Positions 25,981-34,705 are shown, counted from the stretch's first letter. The stretch: 64,000 nt of DNA from Paenibacillus sp. cl123 (GCF_900101595.1 NZ_FMYY01000001.1:182735-246734); one strand, 5' to 3'. Notes: generated by a model from the letters alone, not told the origin. Made by a program: numbers and translations.

Positions 25981-28077
25981 GTGCGCCGACATTTGAATAT
26001 GAAGATAATCCCTTTCCTGCTCCTTGCCCTGCTGCTGTTCGTGCTTGCGCTGGGGAGCAGGCAGGTTGTGTTCAGCCCGCCCGGGCCGTCGGCTGAGGCA
26101 GGGGTGCTTGATCTGCGGGGCTGGAAATGGAAGCAGAAGCCGACTGTGCGCTTGAACGGGGAGTGGGAATTTTATTGGGAGCGGCTGCTCAGGCCGGCGG
26201 ACTTCGGACGCGATGCCGTGCAGGAAGCTCCCGTGTTCCTCAAGGTGCCGGGTCCATGGAACGGTGGACTGGTGAAGGGCGAGGAGATCGGCGGCCGGGG
26301 CTACGCCACGTACCGGCTGCGCGTGCTTCTAACCAGGCAGGAGCGTGAGCTGGCCGTTCGGCTGCCGGCTATCAATACCTCCTACAGGCTGTGGATTAAC
26401 GGCCGGCCGATTGCGGCTGCCGGGCGCGTAGGCACATCGGACCTGCTGTCGAGGCCGCAGTTCTTGCCTGTGCTGGCGGGCACGCCTTCCGGTCAGGAGG
26501 AGCTTGAACTGGTGCTTCAGGTGTCCAACTTCGATCATCAGAAGGGCGGGATTCGGCAGCCGATCGAGCTGGGCTGGTTCGAGGCAGTGGCCAGGGAAAA
26601 GGAGCTGTCGGTCGCTTTCGACACGCTGGTGATCGGCAGTTTGCTGATCATGGGGCTTTATCAGATTGGCTTGTTTACTGCGCGGACGAAGGAGCGTTCG
26701 ACGCTATGGTTTGGTATCTTCTGTCTGATCTTTGCGCTGCGGATGTCGCTGCTTGGCGAGATTCTGCTGATCAAGCTGTTCCCCCGCTTCAGTTGGGAGC
26801 TGGCCATCACGCTGGAGTATATCACGTCGGCGTTGTCACTGCCGATATTTACCGCATTTTTCACCAGTCTGTATCCCAAAGAGAGCTCTCGGCGCCTGAA
26901 TACCGTACTGACCGTAGGTGTTATGGCTTATACAGCGGTTATTGTGTCGCTCCCCGCCTATTGGTTTACTAAGGGATTGTGGGTGCTGCAGCTGCTGGTG
27001 GCGCTCGGCTTGGCGCATATCGTGTCTGTGATTGCAATAGCCTTCGCCAGAAAGCGCGCCGGCGCGGCCGTGCTGCTGGTACCTTGCTTGCTGCTGGGCG
27101 CAGCGGTTCTTAACGATATGCTGTATGCCCACGAGCTGATCCAGACGACTGAGCGGATGGCGGCATTCGCGCTGCTGATCTTCGTGCTGTTCCAGTCGGT
27201 GCTGCTGTCTATGAAGCTGTCACGCGCCTTCGTCAACGAAGAGAAGCTGTCGGAGGAGCTGAAAGGGCTAAACGGCGGACTGCAAGAGAAAATACGCGAG
27301 CGTACCTATGATCTGGAGGCGGCTAATGAGGCGCTTCGGATCAGCAATGAAGAGATGTCGCGGCTGGAGAAGTCCCGAAGCCAGCTGATCAGCAATATTT
27401 CGCATGATCTGGGTACTCCGCTGACGTCGATCCAATGCCATGTGGAGGCGATTCTCGACGGGATTGTCGATACGGAGGAGCAGCGCGAGGCTTACTTGCG
27501 GATTATTCGCGATAAAGTGAAAAGCATGGACCGGCTGATCGAAGATCTGTTCCAGCTCTCGCGGCTGGAGGCGGGTCAGGTGGAGTTCAAGCTGAAGCGG
27601 ATAACGTCCGACCGGCTGATCGAGCATTTGTACCGCCGCTATGAACTCGATGTGCACAAAGCCGGCTTGCACTATGACCTGATCGTCCAGGGAGACGCCC
27701 CGTGTGAAGGAGGCTTCTCTACCGTGCAAGCGGATCTGGACAGGCTGCATCAGGTGTACGGCAATCTGATCTACAATTCGCTGAAGTTCACTCGTCCGGG
27801 CGGCCGGATTCTCGTAGAGCTCGAGGACGATGGGGTGGAGCTGATATGCCGGGTAAGCGATACAGGGGAGGGCATCAAGGAGCAGGATCAGCCGTTTGTG
27901 TTCGACCGGTTCTACACGAGCAATACGTCCCGCAACATGCGAACGGGCGGCAAAGGGCTTGGGCTATCCATCGCCAAAGAGATTGTCGAAGGGCATGGCG
28001 GCCGGATTTGGATCGAGCGGACCGGCCCTGAGCAGGGGACGGTCATCTGCTTCTCTCTCCCGGCAGAAAAGGCTTGA
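25981..28077 (+). CDS. Sensor histidine kinase with 7TMR-DISM sensor region
   Basis: A 698-residue kinase starting at GTG 25981, with AGGAG 7 bp upstream. After an N-terminal helix (about 7-25) comes a beta-sandwich like the sugar-binding domain of family 2 glycosidases (LNGEWEFYWERLL, VPGPW, YRLRV, RLWINGRP; about 45-200). Seven membrane helices follow (7TMR-DISM, about 215-405), then a coiled-coil linker and HisKA with NISHDLGTPLTSIQCH (phospho-accepting His near residue 475), and HATPase_c with N box NLIYNSLKFT, DTGEGI and GKGLGLSIAKEI. The beta-sandwich suggests a carbohydrate-like or envelope ligand. The response regulator gene starts 79 bp downstream. The kinase-first order is less common than regulator-first. 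Confidence 0.92.
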   Translation: MRRHLNMKIIPFLLLALLLFVLALGSRQVVFSPPGPSAEAGVLDLRGWKWKQKPTVRLNGEWEFYWERLLRPADFGRDAVQEAPVFLKVPGPWNGGLVKGEEIGGRGYATYRLRVLLTRQERELAVRLPAINTSYRLWINGRPIAAAGRVGTSDLLSRPQFLPVLAGTPSGQEELELVLQVSNFDHQKGGIRQPIELGWFEAVAREKELSVAFDTLVIGSLLIMGLYQIGLFTARTKERSTLWFGIFCLIFALRMSLLGEILLIKLFPRFSWELAITLEYITSALSLPIFTAFFTSLYPKESSRRLNTVLTVGVMAYTAVIVSLPAYWFTKGLWVLQLLVALGLAHIVSVIAIAFARKRAGAAVLLVPCLLLGAAVLNDMLYAHELIQTTERMAAFALLIFVLFQSVLLSMKLSRAFVNEEKLSEELKGLNGGLQEKIRERTYDLEAANEALRISNEEMSRLEKSRSQLISNISHDLGTPLTSIQCHVEAILDGIVDTEEQREAYLRIIRDKVKSMDRLIEDLFQLSRLEAGQVEFKLKRITSDRLIEHLYRRYELDVHKAGLHYDLIVQGDAPCEGGFSTVQADLDRLHQVYGNLIYNSLKFTRPGGRILVELEDDGVELICRVSDTGEGIKEQDQPFVFDRFYTSNTSRNMRTGGKGLGLSIAKEIVEGHGGRIWIERTGPEQGTVICFSLPAEKA

Positions 28078-28156
28078 CTTTCAGGAGGGCGCTTGCCTAT
28101 TCTTAATCTTAAGTGCCAGCCTCAGGCTGGACCAGTTTGGACGGTGATAGCCATAC

Positions 28157-28933
28157 ATGACGATGCAAACAATAATGATCGTGGAAGACGACCCCGAGAT
28201 TCGAGAGGTGACTCGTCTCTATCTGGAGAAAAGCGGTTACCGTGTTGTCTGGACGGATGACGGAAACGAAGCGGCCCGGCTGATGAAGGCGGAGCGGCCG
28301 GATCTGGCGATCCTGGATGTGCTTCTGCCCGGCAAGACCGGCTTCTTGGTATGTCAGGAGCTGCGGGAGATTTCCTCTATCCCTATTCTCTTCCTGAGCT
28401 GTATGAAGGACGAATCGGACAAGATTAATGCGCTCAATCTTGGCGGAGACGACTATGTGACGAAGCCCTTCTCCCCTAACGAGCTGATAGCCCGTGTCCG
28501 GGCGCATCTGCGCAGGCCGTACCTAAGCAAGGAGGAGCCGCAGTCAGATTCGCCCTCCAAGCTGGTGTACGGCGGCAGGCTCGTGATCGACGGCTGGAGC
28601 CGGGTCGTCAGCATCGACGGGCAGGAGATTCCGCTGTCGCGTAAGGAATTCGACCTGCTGCATTTTCTGGCCTCGAACCCGGGGAGAACTTATACGCATG
28701 AGCAGCTGTTCCGGCAGATCTGGGGACAAGAGAGCTTTAATGACACGCGTACGATTATCGTGCATGTCAGCAATCTGCGCAAGAAGGTCGAGCCTGATCC
28801 GTCATGTCCGGCCTATATTATCAATGTGCATGGGGTCGGTTATAAATTCATGCCGAGCGGCAAAGCTTACGATGAAGAGGTCCGTGACCGCGATCGTGAA
28901 CCCGGGAACCGGGCCGCAGACTATGCAGACTAG
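28157..28933 (+). CDS. OmpR/PhoB-family response regulator
   Basis: A 258-residue regulator. The receiver domain has the acidic pair in IMIVEDDPEI (about residues 6-15), the phospho-accepting Asp in LAILDVLLPG (about residue 55) and the conserved Lys in DDYVTKPFSP. The winged-helix DNA-binding domain (about 130-235) contains SRKEFDLLHFLASNPGRTYT and NVHGVGYKF. It is the evident partner of the histidine kinase just upstream. The ATG at 28157 has only a weak ribosome site; ATG 28163 or 28172 could serve instead. The C-terminal extension of about 22 charged residues is longer than usual. Its targets are unknown; the DUF2334 gene and the small gene downstream are candidates. Confidence 0.92.
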   Translation: MTMQTIMIVEDDPEIREVTRLYLEKSGYRVVWTDDGNEAARLMKAERPDLAILDVLLPGKTGFLVCQELREISSIPILFLSCMKDESDKINALNLGGDDYVTKPFSPNELIARVRAHLRRPYLSKEEPQSDSPSKLVYGGRLVIDGWSRVVSIDGQEIPLSRKEFDLLHFLASNPGRTYTHEQLFRQIWGQESFNDTRTIIVHVSNLRKKVEPDPSCPAYIINVHGVGYKFMPSGKAYDEEVRDRDREPGNRAADYAD

Positions 28934-28949
28934 AGGAGGAGACGGAATC

Positions 28950-29234
28950 ATGGACGCGCATATTAAAGAAGCGGCGATGGAGCACAGCAAGGAGGACGGC
29001 TATCTGGGACGAGTTATTTTCCAGTGGCAGGAGAAGCCGACCCACTACGAGCTGACGCTGCAGAGCAAAAATTCGCGCGACTGGAATTACAGCCTGAGCT
29101 TCGCGGGAGAGTCCGGCAGCGAAGAGGATTTCTATGCGGTGGAAGCGCGTCTGGAAGAAGACGATGAGCTGTTCGACAGCCTGGTCGATGCCGCCATGGA
29201 GCAGCTGGAAGCAGCGGAAGCCGAAGGTAAATAA
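28950..29234 (+). CDS. Small acidic conserved-type hypothetical protein
   Basis: A 94-residue cytoplasmic protein, strongly acidic at its C-terminus (EEDDELFDSLVDAAMEQLEA). It starts 17 bp after the response-regulator stop with AGAGGAGGAG directly upstream, so it is very probably translated in the same transcript. The central VIFQWQEKPTHYELTLQSK and WNYSLSFAGESG suggest a small beta-sheet followed by a helix. I do not recognise the family. A start further upstream in the same frame would overlap the regulator and is not needed. Confidence 0.75.
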   Translation: MDAHIKEAAMEHSKEDGYLGRVIFQWQEKPTHYELTLQSKNSRDWNYSLSFAGESGSEEDFYAVEARLEEDDELFDSLVDAAMEQLEAAEAEGK

Positions 29235-29251
29235 AGGCTGAAAGTTTGCTG

Positions 29252-29280
29252 TTGACGAATAGCCGAAGTTCGATTATTAT
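29252..29280 (+). promoter_or_regulatory. Promoter of the glcT-pts operon
   Basis: TTGACG (29252-29257), 17-bp spacer, TATTAT (29275-29280): both boxes 5/6. Transcription would start near 29287, so the RAT and terminator at 29321-29400 lie in the leader RNA. Confidence 0.75.
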
Positions 29281-29320
29281 GGCATTGTAGCTACGAAATT
29301 TTAATTGAACATTAACAACT

Positions 29321-29350
29321 GGCGTGTTACCGAATAAAGGGCATGAGCCA
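29321..29350 (+). promoter_or_regulatory. Ribonucleic antiterminator (RAT) for GlcT
   Basis: The 30-nt segment contains GTGTTACCGAATAAAGGGCA followed by TGAGCC. It follows the imperfect-hairpin pattern of BglG-family RAT elements (GTGTTACTG...GGCATGA in GlcT targets, as I recall them). Its 3' part (29343-29350) is also the first strand of the terminator stem, so the two structures exclude each other. It lies between the promoter and glcT itself. Confidence 0.75.
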
Positions 29351-29400
29351 AGAAAAGACTACTACTGTTCCCAGTAGACTCTTTTTTTGGCTCATTTTTT
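29343..29400 (+). terminator. Leader terminator controlled by the RAT
   Basis: ATGAGCCAAGAAAAGA (29343-29358) pairs with TCTTTTTTTGGCTCAT (29380-29395), one G-U pair, with an inner CTACT/AGTAG stem, and is followed by Ts to 29400. It is a strong intrinsic terminator in the glcT leader. Confidence 0.88.
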
Positions 29401-29451
29401 GTTCCCTGGAAACAGCGGCACGAACTAAGAACAAAGGTGGTGACCCTCGCC

Positions 29452-30318
29452 TTGCAGCCTAATGGTCTCCTGCGCATCGAACGAGTCATCAGCAACAATG
29501 TCATCATGGTTGTCGATCCCGACTCGGGGAAAGAATACGTATTGCTTGGAAAAGGAATAGGCTTCTCTTCCAAAAGCAGCGGGACGATTCAGGCCAAGGA
29601 CCCTCGGATCGAGAAGCGCTTTCGCTTGGATGACCGGGATCAGCTGAGCGAATACCAGACGCTGCTGGAAGGAATCGACCCGGAGGTGATCCGGATCTCG
29701 GAGCAGATCATTGAGCAAGTGACGGATTCCTTCTCGCTTCAGCCGAATAGCAAGGTCTACTTCGCGCTGCCGAGTCACATCCAATTCGCTGTTTACCGGC
29801 TTCGCAACGGCATGGACATTACGAATCCGTTTCTGCAGGAGACGCAGCTCTGCTTTCCCAAGGAATACGAGATTGCGAAGCAAGCGGCGGCGATCATCAG
29901 TCATACGTTCCATATCGAAGTGCCGGAGGATGAGATCGGCTTCCTGGCCTTCCATGTCCACTCGGCGGTCACGGATGTGTCGGTAGGGGAACTGGTCAAG
30001 TTTTCCAATCTGATCAATGAGAGCGTGGATCTTATCGAGGAGAGGCTGAGTATCAAGATTCCCCGCGAAAGCATGGATTATGTCCGGCTCATTACGCATC
30101 TGCGCTTTACCGTAGAACGGATTTCGCAGAATAAAGTGGTGGCCAATCCGTTTATGCAGGAGTTTCAGACACGCTACCGCAGGGAATACCAGATAGCTTC
30201 GGATATAGGGAAATTGATGACGGAGAGGCTGCACACCGAAGTACCGGAGGACGAAATCGGATACTTGGTCATGCATCTGTACCGGTTGTTCCAAGCTTAC
30301 ATGCCGCATCGGTCTTAA
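29452..30318 (+). CDS. glcT: PTS-controlled transcriptional antiterminator GlcT
   Basis: A BglG-family antiterminator of about 288 residues. The N-terminal RNA-binding (CAT) domain runs from GLLRIERVISNNVIMV to LLGKGIGFSSKSSGTI (about 4-50). PRD1 (about 65-170) has the histidines in SHIQFAVYRLRNG and VPEDEIGFLAFHVH. PRD2 (about 175-280) has THLRFTVERIS and HTEVPEDEIGYLVMHLYR. Phosphorylation of these histidines by PTS proteins switches activity with glucose supply. TTG 29452 is preferred (AAAGGTGG 11 bp upstream, and the resulting N-terminus aligns with GlcT); GTG 29437 or 29440 would overlap the ribosome site. The RAT in its own leader implies autoregulation of the whole operon. Confidence 0.9.
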   Translation: MQPNGLLRIERVISNNVIMVVDPDSGKEYVLLGKGIGFSSKSSGTIQAKDPRIEKRFRLDDRDQLSEYQTLLEGIDPEVIRISEQIIEQVTDSFSLQPNSKVYFALPSHIQFAVYRLRNGMDITNPFLQETQLCFPKEYEIAKQAAAIISHTFHIEVPEDEIGFLAFHVHSAVTDVSVGELVKFSNLINESVDLIEERLSIKIPRESMDYVRLITHLRFTVERISQNKVVANPFMQEFQTRYRREYQIASDIGKLMTERLHTEVPEDEIGYLVMHLYRLFQAYMPHRS

Positions 30319-30338
30319 CATCAAGGAGGGAATTCAAC

Positions 30339-30845
30339 ATGATCAAACAATTGTTCTCTAAACATAAATCCAGCGACAACCGCCTCGACATCGCCTCGCC
30401 CTTGACAGGGGAAGCTGTACCTCTGGAGCAGGTGCCGGATCAGGCGTTCGCGGAAAAATACATGGGCGACGGAATGGCGATCGAGCCTGCCGAAGGCAGA
30501 CTGGTCGCTCCGTTCGACAGCAAGGTGGCTCATCTGATTCACTCGCATCATGCGGTTATTCTGGAGCATGCTTCGGGACTTCAGCTGCTGGTTCATATCG
30601 GGATTAATACGGTGGCTCTGCAGGGCGACGGATTTAAAGCTCATGTCCAAACCGGCGATGAGGTGAAGGCCGGCCAGCTGCTGATCGAATTCGACATCGC
30701 CAAAATCAAAGCGGCGGGTTATCCGGTCATCACGCCTATCGTGATTGCCAACGGAGATGAGACAGTCGAATCGCTCGAAGCCAAGCTATCCGGGACTGTT
30801 CGCGCAGGGGAACAGGGCGCTTTGCAGGTCGTATTGAAAAAATAA
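30339..30845 (+). CDS. PTS glucose-type EIIA component
   Basis: A 168-residue EIIA of the Glc/Crr class. IASPLTGEAVPLEQVPDQAF, FDSKVAHLIHSHHAVIL and LLVHIGINTVALQGDGF are the conserved blocks; the phospho-accepting His is in LVHIG (about residue 86) and the supporting His in HSHHAV (about residue 70). It passes phosphate from HPr to the EIIB domain encoded by the next gene. The start ATG 30339 has AAGGAGGG 7 bp upstream, 20 bp after glcT. In B. subtilis this domain is fused to the C-terminus of PtsG; here it is a separate gene. Confidence 0.92.
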   Translation: MIKQLFSKHKSSDNRLDIASPLTGEAVPLEQVPDQAFAEKYMGDGMAIEPAEGRLVAPFDSKVAHLIHSHHAVILEHASGLQLLVHIGINTVALQGDGFKAHVQTGDEVKAGQLLIEFDIAKIKAAGYPVITPIVIANGDETVESLEAKLSGTVRAGEQGALQVVLKK

Positions 30846-30870
30846 GATATTCGCGAAAGGGTTGAGCTCT

Positions 30871-32343
30871 ATGTTAGCTGCTCTTCAAAAAGTAGGCAAA
30901 GCGCTGATGCTGCCCGTAGCTTCGATGCCCGCGGCGGCACTGCTGATGCGCTTCGGCGCCGTCGATTACGTGAAGGAATTTCACCTTGGAGACAGCGTAG
31001 GAGGCTTCCTGAATCAGTTCATCGCGCCGTTTCTGTTTGCCGGCGGCTCCGCCATCTTCGACAACCTGCCGATGATTTTTGCCGTCGGCGTGGCAATCGG
31101 TCTGGCCGGCGACGCTGTTGCAGCTCTTGCCGCTGTAATCGCTTACTTTGTATTGACTAACGTGCTTGGCAAGGTGCCGGCGGCCTTCGGATTCATCCAT
31201 GATGATGTCAAGCTGAACATGGGGGTCTTAGGGGGGATCGCTTCCGGGGCATTCGCAGCTTACTTTTATAACAAATACCATAATATCAAGCTGCCGGATT
31301 GGCTCGGATTTTTCGCCGGCAAGCGCTTCGTGCCGATTATCACCTCGCTCGCGATGGTGTTCATCGGACTGATCTTCGGCTTGATCTGGGGGCCCGTCCA
31401 GGAAGCGCTGGATGCCTTCGGCCGGTTTATCGTAGGACTGGGCGCTTATGGCTCGGCAGGGTTTCTCTTGGGGAACCGGTTGCTGCTGCCCTTCGGTTTG
31501 CATCATATTCTCAACTCGATCGCCTGGTTCCAGATCGGAGACTTTACGGATGCCGCCGGCAAGGTGATTCATGGGGATTTGACTCGCTTCTTCGCCGGAG
31601 ACCGTTCTGCCGGCATGTTCATGACAGGCTTCTTCCCGATCATGATGTTCGCTTTGCCTGCCGCTGCGCTGGCTATGGTTCACACAGCGAAGCCGGAGCG
31701 GAGGAAGCAGGTGGCTTCAATATTGTTCGGTACGGCGCTTACGTCGTTTCTGACGGGGATCACGGAGCCGCTCGAATTCGCCTTTATGTTCCTATCCCCG
31801 CTGCTGTACGGCATCCATGCTGTGCTGACGGGCGTCTCCGGTTACGTTACCTATGTTATCGGCGCGAAGCACGGCTTCGGCTTCTCGGCCGGTCTGATCG
31901 ACTATTTGCTTAACTACCCGCTTGCAACCAAGCCGCTGGTTCTGATCCCGCTTGGTCTGGCATTCGCCGTCGTTTATTATTTCCTGTTCCGTTTCCTGAT
32001 CGTCAAGCTGAACCTGCAAACACCCGGACGCGAAGACGAAGAGATGGTCAGCGGCGATGCTGTCCCGGCTCCCGGATCGACAGCGGTCGGCTTCAAGGCT
32101 GCGGCTTCCGGCTCCAAGGCGGCTCAGGTGCTTACAGCTATCGGCGGCTCGGACAATGTGATCGGCATCGATGCTTGCATCACGCGGCTGCGGCTGGTAG
32201 TGAAGGACGATAAAGCGGTGGACGACAAGTCGCTTAAAGGTCTTGGAGCATCCGGCGTCATGCGTCTCGGTCAGGGAGCGGTGCAGGTTATTTTCGGACC
32301 GCAGTCGGAGCGGTTGAAGGATGAGATCAAGAAGCTTGTGTAA
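30871..32343 (+). CDS. ptsG: PTS glucose-type permease EIICB
   Basis: About 490 residues. The EIIC membrane domain (about 1-375, 8-10 helices) contains LMLPVASMPAAALLMRFGA, FDNLPMIFAVGVAIGLA, the glucose/GlcNAc-class FGLHHILN and GITEPLEFAFMF. The EIIB domain (about 405-490) carries the phospho-accepting Cys in IGIDACITRLRL (about residue 436). There is no fused EIIA. It imports and phosphorylates glucose or a close relative such as GlcNAc; operon context with glcT favours glucose. ATG 30871 (GAAAGGG 9 bp upstream) is preferred over TTG 30862. Confidence 0.92.
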   Translation: MLAALQKVGKALMLPVASMPAAALLMRFGAVDYVKEFHLGDSVGGFLNQFIAPFLFAGGSAIFDNLPMIFAVGVAIGLAGDAVAALAAVIAYFVLTNVLGKVPAAFGFIHDDVKLNMGVLGGIASGAFAAYFYNKYHNIKLPDWLGFFAGKRFVPIITSLAMVFIGLIFGLIWGPVQEALDAFGRFIVGLGAYGSAGFLLGNRLLLPFGLHHILNSIAWFQIGDFTDAAGKVIHGDLTRFFAGDRSAGMFMTGFFPIMMFALPAAALAMVHTAKPERRKQVASILFGTALTSFLTGITEPLEFAFMFLSPLLYGIHAVLTGVSGYVTYVIGAKHGFGFSAGLIDYLLNYPLATKPLVLIPLGLAFAVVYYFLFRFLIVKLNLQTPGREDEEMVSGDAVPAPGSTAVGFKAAASGSKAAQVLTAIGGSDNVIGIDACITRLRLVVKDDKAVDDKSLKGLGASGVMRLGQGAVQVIFGPQSERLKDEIKKLV

Positions 32344-32424
32344 GGCAGAGAGATAGCGCACGGTGTGCTTGTTCGGATTCGGACCAGAGTAAATACCCTA
32401 CTATGAAGCAAGGAGCTGTTTACT

Positions 32425-32706
32425 ATGCAAAAAGAATATGTGATCGAAAATGTACTCGGTCTTCATGTCAGACCCGCCAAAAAAATCGTGCAAACTGCAT
32501 CCAAGTATGCTGCGGATGTGTTTCTGGAGAAGGACGGCAAGCGTGTCAGCGCTAAAAGCCTTGTAAATGTGCTGACTCTTGGCGTCAAGCATGGGGAAAA
32601 GGTTAAGCTGATTACGGAAGGCGACCAGGCGGAGGCGGCGCAGCAGGAGATCGGCGAGATCCTGTCGGAGGCGATCGAAGCGGCGGCTGCCAAGAAGGAG
32701 TCTTAG
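32425..32706 (+). CDS. ptsH: Phosphocarrier protein HPr
   Basis: A 93-residue HPr. GLHVRPAKKIVQTASKY contains the active His (residue 14) but with Val in place of the usual Ala of HARPA. VSAKSLVNVLTLGVKHGE contains the regulatory serine (residue 45), the HPr-kinase site for CcpA control, though the contact residues differ from the common SIMGVMSLG. It shuttles phosphate from EI to sugar-specific EIIA proteins. It lies immediately upstream of ptsI. A Crh-type protein is unlikely because the active His is present. Confidence 0.92.
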   Translation: MQKEYVIENVLGLHVRPAKKIVQTASKYAADVFLEKDGKRVSAKSLVNVLTLGVKHGEKVKLITEGDQAEAAQQEIGEILSEAIEAAAAKKES

Positions 32707-32707
32707 G

Positions 32708-34447
32708 ATGAAGTGGCAGGGGATCGCCGCCGCTCCCGGCATCGCCGTGGGCACGGTCCGCTTGCTGCGGGAGGAGGCGCCGCCTGAGCGGCGGTCCCTT
32801 CTTCCGCAGCAGCTGGCGGCCGAGCTTGAGCGTCTTGATGCTGCGCTGAAGCAGGCAGAGGCCCAGCTCGGGTCTATCTGTGCAAGCCTCATTGAACGGG
32901 GCCGGGCGGATGAGGCGGAAATATTTGAAGGCCATCTGTTGTTCCTGCAGGATGAGGAGCTGATCGGCCGCGCGCGCCAGATCGTGCAGGAGGAAGGCGT
33001 CAATGCAGAGTATGCGGTCCACAGCGCGATGCAGGAAACGGTCTCTGTCATTGAAGCGCTGGATGACGCTTATTTGCGCGAGAGGGCGGCGGATATTCGT
33101 GACGTGATGCGCCGAGTCATCCGGATTTTATCGGGCGGGGCAGCCGAAGAGGCCGGCTCGCCGGCCGGCGAGAAGATCGTATGGATCGCAGACGAGCTGT
33201 CGCCTTCGGATACGGCCAAGCTGAATCCGCAGACAACGGCGGGGTTTGCCTCGGCTGCGGGCGGACGGACCTCTCACTCTGCGATTCTCGCCCGCTCTTT
33301 GGGGATACCGGCTGTCGTTGGCTTAGGTTCTAGGCTGCTGGATGAGCTGAAGGACGGTCAAACTGTCATCGTGGACGGGATGCAAGGCGAGCTGCTGGTC
33401 GATCCGTCTGCCGAGCAGCTGGCGGAATACAGGCAGAAAGCCGGGCAGCTGGACGACCGCAAAGCTTTGTACGAGGCTTTCCTGGATCGGCCCACGACGA
33501 CGCTCGACGGCGCGGCGCCGGAGCTGGTTGCCAATATCGGGACGCCTCAGGATGCGGCGACGGCTGCCGGGAATGGCGCCGAGGGAATCGGCTTATTCCG
33601 GACGGAGTTTCTCTATATGGGGCGGGAGCATCTCCCGACGGAGGAAGAGCAGACGGAAGTTTATACAGCTGTCGTGCGTGCGTTCGGCCCGGGCGCGCCT
33701 GTCGTTATCCGCACGATGGACATCGGGGGGGACAAGGAGCTTCCGCTGCTGGAGCTTCCGAAGGAAGACAACCCATTCCTGGGTTATCGCGCGATCCGGA
33801 TCTGCCTGGACCGGCCGGAGCTGTTCCGGACGCAGCTGCGTGCGGTGCTGCGGGCCAGCGCGGAGGGTAACGTCAAGCTGATGTTTCCGATGATAGCGAC
33901 GATGAGTGAATGGAGACAAGCGAAGGCAAGGCTGGGGGAAGCGAAGGCGGAGCTGAAAGCGGAGGGTGTCCCGTTTAATCCGGAGCTGGAGACCGGTGTG
34001 ATGATCGAGGTGCCCGGGGCCGCCTTGATGGCCGACCGGCTGGCCAAGGAAGTGGACTTCTTCAGCATCGGGACGAATGATCTGGTCCAGTATACGATGG
34101 CGGCAGACCGGATGAATCCGAAGCTGGCTTATCTGAGCGATGCCTTGCATCCTGCGGTATTGCGGCTAATCGCGCAGGTCATCCGCGCGGCTGAGCGCGA
34201 GGGCAAGTGGGTAGGCATGTGCGGCGAGATGGCCGGCCAGCCTCTAGCCGTGCCGGTGCTGCTGGGCCTCGGCCTGCACGAGTTCAGCATGAATGGCCTC
34301 TCCGTCCCGCGCACGCGGGCGCTGCTGGCCAGGCTGAACCGGGAAGATCTGCGGCCGCTCGCCGAAGCGGTGCTGGACCTGGACGATCCGTCCGAGGTGA
34401 AACGCTGTATCGAGGTAAGTCTTCCATGGATTCAGGAATTTGTTTAG
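32708..34447 (+). CDS. ptsI: PTS enzyme I (phosphoenolpyruvate-protein phosphotransferase)
   Basis: A 579-residue enzyme I of full length. GIAAAPGIAVGTV starts the N-domain. The phosphohistidine loop is GGRTSHSAILARSLGIPAVVG (His near residue 190). The PEP-binding barrel has GLFRTEFLYMGR, VVIRTMDIGGDKELP and GTNDLVQYTMAADRMN, and GMCGEMAGQP holds the catalytic Cys. It starts one base after the ptsH stop and ends the operon before a terminator. Together with ptsH it serves all PTS transporters of the cell. Confidence 0.95.
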   Translation: MKWQGIAAAPGIAVGTVRLLREEAPPERRSLLPQQLAAELERLDAALKQAEAQLGSICASLIERGRADEAEIFEGHLLFLQDEELIGRARQIVQEEGVNAEYAVHSAMQETVSVIEALDDAYLRERAADIRDVMRRVIRILSGGAAEEAGSPAGEKIVWIADELSPSDTAKLNPQTTAGFASAAGGRTSHSAILARSLGIPAVVGLGSRLLDELKDGQTVIVDGMQGELLVDPSAEQLAEYRQKAGQLDDRKALYEAFLDRPTTTLDGAAPELVANIGTPQDAATAAGNGAEGIGLFRTEFLYMGREHLPTEEEQTEVYTAVVRAFGPGAPVVIRTMDIGGDKELPLLELPKEDNPFLGYRAIRICLDRPELFRTQLRAVLRASAEGNVKLMFPMIATMSEWRQAKARLGEAKAELKAEGVPFNPELETGVMIEVPGAALMADRLAKEVDFFSIGTNDLVQYTMAADRMNPKLAYLSDALHPAVLRLIAQVIRAAEREGKWVGMCGEMAGQPLAVPVLLGLGLHEFSMNGLSVPRTRALLARLNREDLRPLAEAVLDLDDPSEVKRCIEVSLPWIQEFV

Positions 34448-34474
34448 CAGGCGGAGCATGCCTGTGTAAATGCA

Positions 34475-34529
34475 GAAAGACCGTGTATGAGGGCGCCCGT
34501 GGCGCGTCGCTCGCTGCACGGTCTTTTTT
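34475..34529 (+). terminator. Terminator of the pts operon
   Basis: GAAAGACCGTG (34476-34486) pairs with CACGGTCTTTT (34517-34527) around a GC-rich inner loop, ending in Ts. It lies 28 bp after the ptsI stop. Confidence 0.85.
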
Positions 34530-34705
34530 GAGTGCTAAGAAGTTTGAAGGCTTTAGCGAGCTAAGTTTGGACGGCCTGTCGATTATTTCCCAAGAAATAT
34601 GACGAAAGAACAGCGATCCCTGCTGTCCATTGCGGCTTTTCATACTGCGATGTTTCCATGATACAATGGGATTATAGGAACAAAGCGACAAGGGAGGAAG
34701 CGGAG

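Noticed and set aside
32344-32424. Second promoter or terminator between ptsG and ptsH
   Set aside because: The 81-bp gap shows no convincing -35/-10 pair or stem with a T-run.
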